In this document: piece by piece, positions 34,051 through 45,800 of the stretch
Layout: every line of letters begins with the position of its first letter
Numbering within the stretch: the stretch's first letter is position 1
From: Siphonodentalium dalli
Taxonomy: Eukaryota > Mollusca > Scaphopoda > Gadilida > Siphonodentaliidae
Reading direction: 5' to 3'
Assembly: GCA_032622095.1 (NCBI GenBank)
Contig: CP136069.1
Coordinates: forward strand, 105,924,278 to 105,988,277
Length of the DNA: 64,000 nt
Notes under the pieces: generated by a model
Seen by the model: the letters and a program-made list of their open reading frames with translations, nothing else
Database searches by the model: none
What the model was told of the DNA's origin: nothing
Position numbers and translations under genes: made by a program

Positions 34051-36138
34051 CTCTTGTTATGTTAAAACAAAACATTTATTTAACGTTGGTTGTGCGACTT
34101 TTGATGTTTAATAAGATTTGGAATATCATTTTTTTTGCGTTAACAGTCAACAATGTTTAAAAAAAAATAATTTGCAAATAAATGGATTAAAGTTTTATTT
34201 AATTTTCATATTTTTTATTGACATATAAAGTTTGTGCTTGAATTTTTTTGACTATGATTATAAATAATTTTTTTTTTTTTTTATTAAAGACAAAACATTT
34301 ATGGTGTTTTACGATTATTGTGGCAATGAAAAAGGACTTTTGATAATTGCGAGCGAAACAGATAAAGATTTTTTTGTTGTTAAATTGTTTCCGTTAACAT
34401 TGAAATTGTTTTTTTTTAAATTTGGCTTTCAATTGAGATATTTGATTTTCATATTTTGATTGATTTTGAAGCATTATAACATATAACTTCAATTTTGTTG
34501 ACGAAAAAGTAACTTAAATTATGTTTTAATTGCTTTATCGTGCTTTTTTATTTTTTTGAAATATTGAATTTGTGTTGGAAATGAAATACGTTGTCTTCAT
34601 ATAAACCGAAAATACTCCCGTCATTCATAATCATTAAAGGAACCGATAATGGTTATACATTTCGATTTCTATCACTATGAAATGGTGTTTTTGAAATGTG
34701 TTGCCTACTAATCTACAGAATAACGTTCCTAAAAAAAAATTCAATGTGTTTAGACCTGTGGTTTTTACATACATAGGTTTATTCGCTAACGAATATATCA
34801 TTGTATGATTCATTAACATATATCAATCGTTTAACATCTATATTGAACTTAATAAAACAGATTATTCAATTCACAGGGGAGCTAACTCTGTTTTTTATAT
34901 TCCAATTAATATTTGTAGATTTAGTTTACAACTCTGATATTTTTGATTAACCCAGAAATAGTTTGCATGAGTATAACCCATACCCTAGAGGTAGTAATTT
35001 TATGACCAACCTATAAATAATTAGTCTGACTTTAAATAATGATTAATTTTGACACTGTTACAATTCACAGGGGAGCTAACTCTGTTCTTTATATTCCAAT
35101 TAATATTTGTAGATTTACTCAGTATATTTTAGGAAATTTTTGAATAACCTAGAAATAGTTTGTTTGAGTATAACATATAGCCTAGAGGAAGTATTTTAAC
35201 ACCAACCTAGAAATAGTTAGTCTGACTTTAAATATTGATACATTTTTTGCCAGAAGATATTTCGACGGGAAGACCAGACTGTCCATATCTTAAAAAAAGA
35301 TTGATTTGATTATATTTTTTTTATATTTGTTTGTATACTAATATTTATGTATCATTTATATTCATTAAAGGAACTAAGTGTCGGGTTCCACATTTCGATT
35401 TCTACGTGACTCTGTAATATCGAGTTTTATGAGATCGAATCGTGTTTCCTACAAATCTACAATAATAAAGAAGAAAAGTTCTGCCGCTAACAAATGTTCC
35501 ATGTGTTTAGCCCTGTGGTTTTTACATGCACGGGGTTATTCACTAGGGAATAATTCATTTTAACATTTTCAATTTAACTAACAACTTTTGTATTATTTTA
35601 CTAACCTATCATAACTAACCTACTAACTATATGCCTAGAAATAGTTACATATCACTACATGTATTTAATCGGGCGTACTAAAATATTGACTATGCCTTCA
35701 AATAGTTACTAGCTAGCTTGACTATAACATCTGCCTAGAAATAGTTTGCTTGACTACACCATTTGAATTAGATATACATCATTACCTGACATAAAATAGG
35801 TCGTATTGTAGCTTGACTGTGCCTTAAAGTAGTTACTATTTAGTCTAACTATAACATCCTGAATGTAAAACACCTCATTTTTGATACACCTATATACATT
35901 AGTCGGTATTGTAACTTTTAACATTCGTTAAATAGTATTTACGAAATCCCGTGGGGGTGGGGATTATCATACGAGACTACACCTATTTAAATTAGTCGGT
36001 AATGTAACGTTTAACATTCGATAAATAGTATTTATGAAATCCCGTGGGGGTGGGGATTAGGGGATTCCAAATTATTTTCCATGTCCCCCCCCCCCCCACT
36101 TATATATAAAAGAGATATTGCCTCTACTTTATACTACT

Positions 36139-36144
36139 GACCAC
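36139..36144 (+). other. Right target-site duplication GACCAC of the giant element
   Basis: This is the second copy of the 6-bp duplication, directly after the terminal CTTTATACTACT. Beyond it the sequence resumes the outer foldback arm ('acacgcag...ctacggcgtatcaacg'), which matches, inverted, the sequence just left of 37357. Confidence 0.85.
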
Positions 36145-37356
36145 ACACGCAGAACGACACGCTACGGCGTATCAACGATTTGTTAATATCATGTTTAATT
36201 TACAGACTTTACGACTCGTTCCCACTTGAGTAGACCGTTACGCAACAATGAAACCGAATCATCTTATCGAATATACATATATCGTATAGCTACAAATTAT
36301 GCAATTATGGCTTTTTTAAGAGTCGTCAGATAATACTGTAACGATTCTATGTTAACCCTAAACATCCGTGATCAGAATGTATTATGTGTGGCACACGTGT
36401 GCTCTTTCTCATCTGGAGGTCGATGTGCCTCTTTATTGTGTCGGTGTAGTACATGTAGTCAGCTTACCAAGCTACAACACCATGGTTAAACAAAATAAAA
36501 CCAGACCATGCGGTTTTGATAAATAAACGTATCTTCCTCAGATGAAGCTATATATATCTCCCAGTTAAATGGTGATATCCACTATTCAAAACATAATTTC
36601 GCAATACGGAATGTTCCCTCAATGGGATAGCGAACATAGCTTGCTCTCACCCTGATAAATTTAATAGAAATTCCTACTCATTTCCGATTTTATCGTAAAT
36701 AGTAGTCACTTTTTGACGCAGTATATGCAACCTATATGATAACATAGTGAAGTCTTATGTCAATATTATGCCCACTAAATATGTGGTCCTAGGGCTAAAT
36801 TAGAAAAGTTATAGTGTAATTTACATGTGTACATAACAACCATGACAGTATAAACATGTTCCACAGTAAGTGTTTATTACCAATAGCAGTAAGTATGTTG
36901 TATATATATAGTATGCATATACCCACGTGGTAAATCGATAACATAAGGACCATTCTGTGTTCCTACATGTAACTGTTAGTTGCTTTGTGCCATTACTTTA
37001 AATGGTGTATTGGCAATCGCATTGTGTATACGTTACACCGCTCATGTCCAAATGCCAGCCACTCCGGCCCCATGCACCAAATTGTGTGCCACAAATGTGT
37101 GCCACACATAATACATTGTGATCAAATGTGTACGGATGTTTAGGGTTAACATAGAATCGTTACAATATTATCCGATGACTTTTAAAAAAGCCATAATTGC
37201 ATAATTTGTAGCTATACGATATGTGTATATTCGATAAGATGATTCGGTTTCATTGTCGCGTAACGGTCTACTCTAGTAGGAACGAGTCATAAAGTCTGTA
37301 AAATTTACATGATTATAACAAATCGTTGATACGCCGTAACGTTTCGTCCTGTGTGT
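36145..37356. other. Body of the outer foldback, no gene seen
   Basis: This covers the rest of one arm (to about 36405), the central spacer (36405-37080) and most of the second arm. 'gtgtg(g/c)cacac' and 'ccctaaacatccgt' elements mark the inner ends of the arms. No coding region is recognised. Confidence 0.55.
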
Positions 37357-37712
37357 GTGGTCTATATACAAACCCCATGCAAGCATGTTACTACTAAACG
37401 AATATCCGGTTAGCTGCATGCATACGAACGACATCATTCACGTGCGTGTGATCAAGGCATCGCGTTATCATTCATTCACCTTTTTGAGATCGCAAATCTG
37501 AATTCTGAGATGGATGTTCAATTAATTTCAATTGAAATACATTCATAATAGATATGTACACAATATTTCGAATATGTTATGGATTCATATTTCAGATGAC
37601 ATTCGCAGTCCAATTGATCAGTCTCAGATACACATAAAACACTCGAAAACTCATCAAAACTCCTTAAGTGATACGCGAGGTTTCCGAATCGCCTATTTCC
37701 CCTTCGGGGTTC

Positions 37713-38623
37713 ATGGAAAACAAAAAATCGAAGCCAGTCTACCAGAATGACCTGGTCACTAGTCCCATGGTGTCCGAAGACGAGTCTGATCATGCGTCAA
37801 ATGAATTCTTCGGACCAAATGCATATTTCGAGTGTGGCCTCACCAAAGCACTAAGCAGCATCAGGGTAATCGAATCTCTAGCAAAAGTGATGAAGACCTT
37901 ACTCCAATCAGTAGCTTCGTCAATTGCTAAAGATGAAATCGCCAAAGTTTGCAAGGACGAAATAGTCACAATGGATATCCTTAACAAAGAACTCTCTAAA
38001 CGCGACGCCAAAATAAAAGAACTTGAACTTAAACTGACAACTGAAACTGAAACGCGCGAACAAGTTGAAAATGTTCTCCGCGCCGAAATAGACGATCTTC
38101 AACAATACGGAAGGCGCACAAATCTTCGTCTCTCTGGTGTTTCCGGGAAATCAGGAGAATCAACTGATAAAATAGTGAAAGACGTTATATCCAAATTAGG
38201 TATACCGATCAAAGAAAAAAACACCGTGTAGGCCCTCCAACGAAACAAGGAGCATCAGCCAGTTCTCCACCCCCTCGCCAAATAATATTCCGGCTTCCTT
38301 CTTACCGTTGGAGAAAGTCAGTATATGACATGAGACGTGCTCTGAATGACTTCAACTCATCTGAATACCCAGGCAGGCTGTTCATAAATGAGGACCTGAC
38401 CGTTACCCGTGCGAGAATATTTAAACGCGCACGTAAGCTAAAGAAGGATTCCCAAATAGCAGAGTGTGGACCTTTGATGGTAACATCTATTTCAGAAGGT
38501 CATTGTGGTGTTCTGTTGAAAAGCTCACCACTGCTAGACACATCGATGCATTGGAGGAATCGTTGGGCGTTTACTAACTGTGTCACCGCCCGAGTCACAC
38601 ACCGTGTGCCTTTCTGTATATAG
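37713..38623 (+). pseudogene. LINE 2 ORF1: coiled-coil RNA-binding type (frameshifted)
   Basis: From the ATG at 37713 the frame runs about 172 aa to a TAG at 38229. It has a charged coiled-coil stretch ('SKRDAKIKELELKL...TRE') followed by 'DDLQQYGRRTNLRLSGV', the hinge into the RRM-like part of L1/CR1-type ORF1 proteins. The C-terminal part continues in other frames: 'INEDLTVTRARIFKRARKLKK' (38330-38460) is the classic C-terminal domain signature, then 'IAEC' and probable further shifts. The product would be the RNA chaperone that coats the LINE transcript. It is clearly decayed. I pair it with ORF2 at 40337 by order and orientation only. Confidence 0.75.
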
Positions 38624-40336
38624 TCAGCCTAGATTGGCATAAGTTCCAGATAAGCCTCTATATATCTGAAACAATTTATAGATAACCTAATTATAATGTC
38701 AATGTGAATGAATCACTGGATTCTCAACTACTGAAAATATGATCGTGGGTCCAGTGATTTATTTATCTTGGTCTGCCTGTGAAATATGTTAAAGTTATAA
38801 AATTGTTCTGCCCCAGTATCAAACTGAGCTAGAGGCAAGCCCACTCCCACCATCATGGTACCCAGAACAAACTAAGGTACCAATCTATATATAGCTATAG
38901 CAATTGTTGTATGCATAACTGTACTTCCCTATAACCTTGGTTACGCTTGTATTTTCGATCTACCCCTTCCCAAATTATATCTTGCATTAATTGCCCATAA
39001 ACCTGATGACAAAAAATGCCAATCGCACTTATGAGAAAATTATAATCTCTTCCAAGTGATTTATGTCGACCTATATACGGATATAACATATACACACCAA
39101 CCTATATAACATATCACCAATTGATGTTATTCTGTCGAATAAATCTGCTGCGAAAATACACCGGCGAACTATAATTCCAGTATGTAGACGTTTAACCAAC
39201 CCAGTATGCTGTCATGCACCTCTCGTGTTATCTAAATTCGTCGTGCCCGCGTGAGGACCTCACATGTACTAGTGACCCCATTACCTGATACACGGACCGC
39301 CACGAGTATTTTGTGTTCGACCCATTGTATGTAACCCGTACACTCACGAACCGCTCACACGAGATACGTCGACAGCTGAAACCTGTCGCCGTACGTCCAC
39401 TGAACTGTGGAGCCTAATCACTGACCGCGTTTCTGTTGGACGTAAACAAGCACGAATGCACCGTCTTTATTTCATAACAAATGGTAGTTTGCCGCATTCT
39501 GGACAATCATCTTTTGTTTCGACACATGGTAATATACTTAAACGCTTTACTTATTATTCCAATATTTATTATGTACAGGTAATCTTCCAAACACGATCAC
39601 TCTCGTCAGCATAGTGGTATTCACAAACACGTGTGCCGTGATCGTCGGTCCGTCTGTGCATCTCAAATCAAATACCGGATATGTCATAACGTTCGCCTTC
39701 AGGTCCACACGTCTCCTCTTCCGTCTGTCCGTTCGTCTGTTCGTGTTGTTTTCCATATATACCATACTGTTGCGTATTTTATATTTGTATATTGCTTAGT
39801 GCGTATATTTAGGCAGTCGACCATCGAACAACCATCTCTTTAAAACGCCTCATTCTATATATGTCAAATTATATTTTTGTTTTGTTTTACACAATTAACC
39901 CGTATAGTCATGTTGATATTGAAACTCCCATCGGTGTTTATTCCCTTTATGGTCGCTATGTCGCGATGCTTGGGCCCCATAACGTAGAGAACTAATATAT
40001 TAATATATTTATATTGACCCATCAACTACATGCGAGCAACAAATCGTAAGTAATGATTCCCCTTATCCCGGGATCACTAATAGAGTTATATTTCTTTTGT
40101 CTTTTCCTTCTCGTATCTTCTACTATCTTTCCAATCTCTCCCTCAACTGCACATGACCAAGATAAACTGTGAAATATGTTAAAGTTATAAAATTGTTCTG
40201 CCCCAGTATCAAACTGAGCTAGAGGCAAGCCAACATCTTAAACATCATGATCCAACATTTGTTCAGTGTGTAAATCATATCTGCCAACCGCCGAGCTATT
40301 TATATGTTTTGAAATTCATACAATATATATGGGACA
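38624..40336. other. Spacer between LINE 2 ORF1 and ORF2, no gene seen
   Basis: A 65-bp segment is repeated exactly or nearly so at 38777-38841 and 40167-40231 ('ctgtgaaatatgttaaag' to 'gaggcaagcc'), 1,390 bp apart. The intervening piece could be an insertion or a duplicated stretch. A pyrimidine-rich 'cgtctgtccgttcgtctgttcg' region lies near 39722-39745. No open frame here is convincing. Confidence 0.5.
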
Positions 40337-42806
40337 ATGGTTGATATAATACAATATCGTGCTCGGATTGGCAGCTTTCTGTCGAGGGCGTCTCGACCAC
40401 CCAGGGGAAAACGCTTTGACCAGAATATGTCTGAAACTATCATCAGTTACCTTTTCTTACGTTCAAGAAAATTGCCAGAGATTCAAATTGTAAGTCTGTT
40501 ACTTTTGATATCATGTACTTGTCCACATTTAATACAAACAGTTTTGAATATCATCCGCGAAAATAAGGCCCCTTGGCAAGTTAGTACAGATCGACATGTT
40601 ATAATACACACACACAAGGCAAAATTATTATGTTACTTAACCGCAACTTCCATTATATTCTTATTACTAATGTTAAGCGGCGATATCGAACTGAACCCGG
40701 GTCCTGCCAACAAAGATGCGATGCAAAGACACTGTTCCATGTTACTTCTGAACACCCAGAGCATCAAAAATTAAATGACAATACTAAATGCTGAGTCTGC
40801 TAATTTCGATATTTGCTTTTTCACTGAAACATGGCTTAAAAATTCAGTGGAAAATTCCGAAGTTTTACTTCACGGTTTTCATCACCCAATTAGAAATGAC
40901 AGGAATACCGAAACATCCGGTGGTGGTGTGAGTATTTATATTCGCGACTGTATTCCTTATAAATTCCGTAATGATCTGATAGTTCCAGGCCTTGAGTCTG
41001 TATGGGTCGAAATCAAAGTGTGTAGTAAAAGTATTATTCTTGGCTGCTTCTACAGACCCCCTCAATCATCAGTTTCGCATTGGGATACTATTGAACTCAA
41101 CATTAAAAACGCAATCGATGACGTAAACTTGGTAATCGTAGCTGGCGACTTCAATGAAAATTATGTCGAAGATACCAATGGTAAGATTAATAGTATATGT
41201 ACGCACTGTGGCATCAAACAGCTTGTGCATTCGCCGACTCATTTCACGGAAACATCTTCGTCGACCCTCGATCTGTTCTTCACAAACTGTGACGATTATG
41301 TATGTTACGCAGATGTAATAAGTCCATTTTTTGATGATCGTATCCGATACCATGCCCCAGTTAAACTCGACATCGATTTAACTTTACCAACTCAGTTATC
41401 TACTAAACGACTTATTTGGAACTACGATAGAGCCGACTACGAAGGCGTTAACAACATGTTATCTAATTGGGATTTTAAAAGTGTTAGCCATAATCTTCAT
41501 GTATCTAAGATTAACAACGAACTGACAGAAATGTTACAAAATGCTTGTCTGAAATTTATTCCAAATAAAACAGTCTGCATAAGAAAAGACTGTCCTCCTT
41601 GGTTGACGTGTGGGGTAAGAAAACTAATGCGCCAACGCAATAGACTACATAGAATCGCCAAATTAAAAAATTCCTCACCTTCCTGGGCAAAATTTCGTAT
41701 TGTTCGAAATCAATGTGTCAGTGCTGTCAGAAAAGCAAAAGTCGATTATGAAATTGACCACATTTTGAGTGATAAAAACACCGATTCATCGACACGGTGG
41801 AAGAATCTGCAGAAAGTAATTCCCCCACCACAAAAGCAATACCCCCTCTTTTAAGCAACGACTGTTATCTAGTTTCCCCTTCTGAAAAGGCACACGTTGA
41901 ATGATTATTTTTGTGAAATATCTAAAGTTGATGATAATTTATGCAATACTCACTTGAGCTCTACCATTCAATATACAGAAACTGCTCCCGAACTAGCGGA
42001 CATAAAAATCACATCAGTCGACGTTTTTAACGCTCTTAAAAAGTTAAAAGTTTCCAAAGACCTGATAATATTAGCCCACGTATGCTAAAACAGTGGGCCT
42101 CGTCTCTTTCTGAACCACTTTCCCATATCTTCAATATTTTCACAAACAAAAGTTACTATCCGCATGAATGGAAAAAATCCAATGTGACTCCTATTTTTAA
42201 AAATGGTGACCCAAGCATAATAGCGAACTACCGCCCCATTTCTCTTCTGAGCTGTATATCCAAAACTTATGAGAAGTGCATTTACAAATATCTTTGGACA
42301 TACCTAGACGAAAATAAGTTACTTTCTGTTTACCAATCTGGATTCAAAAAAGGTGACTCTACAGTATATCAGCTTACTGACATATATGACTATATTAGCA
42401 GATCTCTGGGCGAAGGTAAAGAAATTCGATGTATTTTTTGTTATATAAGCAAAGCCTTTGACAAGGTTTGGCACAAAGGTCTCCTGTTTAAGCTTAAGAA
42501 ACTTGGAATAAAGGGTAAAGTATATGAACTAATTTCATCTTATCTTGAATGTCGTCAACAGAGAGTTATAGTTGATAATGCTAGTTCTGAGTGGCAAAAT
42601 GTTTCCGCAGGTGTGCCTCAAGGTTAAATATTAGGCCCACTGTTATTCCTGATTTACATTAACGACATAACCGAAAACATCACGTGCAACATACGTCTAT
42701 TTGCTGATGATACATCAATATATTTATGTGTCGAGAACCCTGTTTTAGCAGCTGAAATAATTAATATAGACATTGCCACTATTGTCGATTGGTCAAAAAA
42801 ATGGTT
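40337..42806 (+). pseudogene. LINE 2 ORF2, 5' part: 2A, APE endonuclease, RT (broken)
   Basis: The first 145 codons include a hydrophobic segment and a canonical 2A motif, GDIELNPGP (residues 115-123), just before the endonuclease. A TAA at 40772 interrupts the first endonuclease strand ('LLNTQSIKN'). The frame resumes immediately (40775-41854) with 'TETWL', 'GGGVSIYIRD', 'GCFYRPP', 'AGDFNE' and 'IRYHAPV' in place of SDH. Frameshifts flank 41855-41896, and a small deletion falls near 42062. RT follows: 'NYRPISLL', 'CYISKAFDKVWH', 'GVPQG', a TAA at 42625, then 'FADDTSIYL'. The sequence breaks off at about 42804, where LINE 3 is inserted. Confidence 0.88.
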
Positions 42807-45800
42807 TGGTGAATTTGATGACTTTAGACGAGACTTATTCAGTCCAAGACCAAAGCCAGACCGTGGTACATAGACTGTTCATGTCATGCACATATCCAGC
42901 CACCAGCTGAAAAACTGATATATTCCTTGATCTATACATATGTTCCCCCGCCACTACATACAATGTATGCTATTGACCCAATCATCATCCAATTTATCAA
43001 TCCAAATAATATAGTCTAGCATTATACACTCTAAAGTGTAGACACTGATTGACGCTTAATCATTCAATACGAGTTACTAAACTAGTAAATAAAGAATATG
43101 TAACTATCTCTTCTCTGCAATAAAATGTAAATTTGAATCAGATATCTCTGACATCAGAAGCACCCTTCAACATAGGGAATGTACTGTCTACTTTCTTCCA
43201 CGCGATATATGCAATAGCAATGGATCATATGTTGTATTAACTTTGAGTAACCAATGTTTCTCATGACAGAGCGTGTGTCTTAATTCGGCACGAAATAGGG
43301 TCAAACTGTTTTGAGCATCTTGAACACATTCACGTATACGAGTATATTTATTCGTATCCACCCATCTGAGCATATACTCACAATTTTTCACATGTCTTCA
43401 GAATTCTATGATTGTCCACCAACAACTTATGCGATGGAAATTAATCGCAGTGCACAACTTCAGACGTTGAACATTCACACCAACCTAAAACATATAGAGT
43501 TATATCCCTTGCATCACTAAAAGCGATTCTTTGCAATCACATCGACATTCGGCAGCTACTGTTTCTAGACATAACCAAGCTAATTGCAATGTACTATACA
43601 ATGCAATATTGATCGCCAATCTCTTAACCCATCGATGAAGCTACATCACGAAGCTTGTCATCGCTTGAACTATAAATTGACCGTTTATTACGTACGTATA
43701 TGTCTAATCGCGCGTTTTGCCATGCAAATAATTTCGACCCCCCCCCCCCTATAGTATACCACTGTATAATTTGGTGAGAACCACCCCCCCGAACCACTAT
43801 ATATTCTCGCATTGCGAATTTCCCCTTTGAACACCAAAATGTATTTGACCTGATTTCTATAGAAAATCCCTCATCAAAACCATTCGGAACCAAGATAAAC
43901 AAACCGAATCCAACCATAAGTGTTACAAAAGCTAAGAATATTTTGCTTAATCGAATTTACAACACACAAGTGAGCGAAACAGATGTCTCAAATGCTACAC
44001 AAAAAGGTATCCCATCGTGGCTTAGGCGCCTATTACTCACCTCCGGTGATATATCTCCCAACCCAGGACCTCCTAATCGAAATACATTATCAATATTTCA
44101 TCTGAACATACAGAGCATAATACCAAAATTAGACATACTAGCGACTGAAATTCAAAACTATGACATATGTGGGTTCACCGAAAGTTGGTTAAGTCCGAAA
44201 AATGAACAACATGACCTCTTAATAAGAGGATTCCATGAACCAGAACGAAATGATAGACGAGGGACGGACACTGTTGGTGGAGGAGTTATCGCATATGTTA
44301 AAAACAACCTGGCTTTCGAACGCAGAAACGAACTTGAAAACTCAAACCTGGAATGCATTTGGCTCGAAATCTCCTTGATAAACTCGAAAGCGCTAATTGG
44401 ATTTTTTTACCGCCCTCCGAATATCCATTGTTGGCATGATATCATTGGGAACATTGGCGACGCTGTCAATGCCCATCCCTCCCACAAAATAATCATATGC
44501 GGTGATTTGAACGAAAATCAATATAATCCGGCAAATAAACAGGTCCCTTCTATCGAAGCAGAACTATCCCTTAAACAGATTATTCGAGAAACCACCCACT
44601 ACACGGAAATCTCCGAAACCCTCATAGACGTTATTTTAACAAACTCTAATTGTACAGTCACAAGCTGTGGTACTCTTGAGCCATTTTTCTGCGATCTTAT
44701 TCGATATCATGTCCCAGTATGTGTGACAGTTCAAACCCAACACCAACAAACGACCAATCCAAGTTTTAATCGACTCATATATCTATATGAACAGACTAAT
44801 TTCACTGAGATGAATGAACATATACGATCTCTTGATTGGGACGAGTTTCTACGAAATGTAAAAACCGATAAAATATGTCAAGCGCTCACTAATATTATAA
44901 ATGAACTTATATACAAATTTGTCCCGACCAAATCAGTGAACTGTCGACTTAACGAACCAGAATGGATGACTCCCAGGATAAAATATCTAATAAGACAGCG
45001 CAAAAGAGTACAAAAAAATGCCAAATCAAGAAATACCAAACAACACTGGAATAAGTACCGTACTATAAGAAACCAAATTATTTCAGAGGTTAGAGACGCC
45101 AAAAAGATTTATACACATAAAATACAAGACATCCTATGTAATCCTGAAACTAACGCAGCCAAATGGTGGAAAACTTTTAACAAATTCGCCCGAAAGAAAA
45201 CCGACATTGTCCCAGCACTCAATTGGAATGGTAAAGTCTCCTTATGCGACGAAGAAAAATCACAAATCCTGAATGATTATTTTTGTAGCATTTCTTCAGT
45301 CGAAGGATCAAACGAACTTCCCACACTACCCCCCGATGACAAAAATGTCCCCAAACTTGAAACTGTAACTATAACTGAAATTGAAGTTTATAATGTAATA
45401 AAGGAACTCCAATCAGATAAAGCATCTGGTCCAGATCGGATCAGCCCACGTATTTTGAAAAACTGCCCCAGCCTGAGTACACCCCTTTCAAAAATATTCA
45501 ACCGCTACCTCACTGAATCCTACTTCCCCGCCGAATGGAAACAAGCTAACGTTGTCCCAGTATTCAAAAAAGGAGACCGTAGTAACCCTGAGAATTATCG
45601 ACCAATATCGCTACTAAACTGTCTAAGTAAGGTCTTTGAAAAATGTATTGCGAAACATCTTATGTGTTTCCTCCAAACCAACAGTGTCCTAACCGACCGA
45701 CAATCAGGCTTCGTGCCTGGCGACTCTACCGTATACCAATTATGCGACATTTACCACGAGGTGTTGAACTCTTTAGACGGCGAGCGTGACATTCGACTAT

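Larger units (their letters stand above)
4519..36138. mobile_element. Giant 31.6-kb element with multi-kb terminal inverted arms
   Basis: Both ends begin AGTAGTATAAAGTAGAGG and continue inverted for several kb. A 6-bp GACCAC duplication flanks the element, and an inverted sister site shows the empty state. The order is left arm, two 8.9-kb direct copies, a 128-bp hairpin, then the inverted right arm. Known Polintons/Mavericks have 6-bp duplications and long inverted repeats beginning AG, which fits. However, I found no family-B DNA polymerase, retroviral-type integrase, packaging ATPase, protease or capsid gene. The only coding remnants are LINE insertions. It is therefore either a non-autonomous relative of a large DNA transposon or an unclassified foldback element. 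A misassembled palindrome cannot be excluded from sequence alone. Confidence 0.75.
30603..36138 (-). repeat. Right inverted arm of the giant element
   Basis: Read inverted, this arm matches 4519-12735 and continues into the core unit as far as about 19027, but without the 5.2-kb transposon, the CR1 LINE and the palindrome MITE. It therefore gives the pre-insertion state for all three. It has its own insert (31631-32632) and an extra unit of a ~194-bp repeat (33644-34050). No gene is recognised; the open frames are shadows of the other arm. Confidence 0.8.
4387..37492. mobile_element. Outer foldback element, split by the giant insertion
   Basis: The segment 4387-4518 is closely matched, inverted, by about 37362-37492. 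The match continues from 36139 to about 36405 against about 37080-37362. Without the 31.6-kb insertion the element would be roughly 1.48 kb, with arms of about 400 bp around a central spacer near 36405-37080. Its ends read CGATCTCAAAAAGG inward. I could not find a convincing target duplication (flanks 'ctacac' and 'caaatc'). The right arm preserves the uninterrupted version of the site into which the giant element went. Confidence 0.75.

Noticed and set aside
4519..36138. Calling the giant element a Polinton/Maverick outright
   Set aside because: The 6-bp duplication and AG terminus fit, but none of the defining genes is present in any frame I examined, so only a resemblance is claimed.
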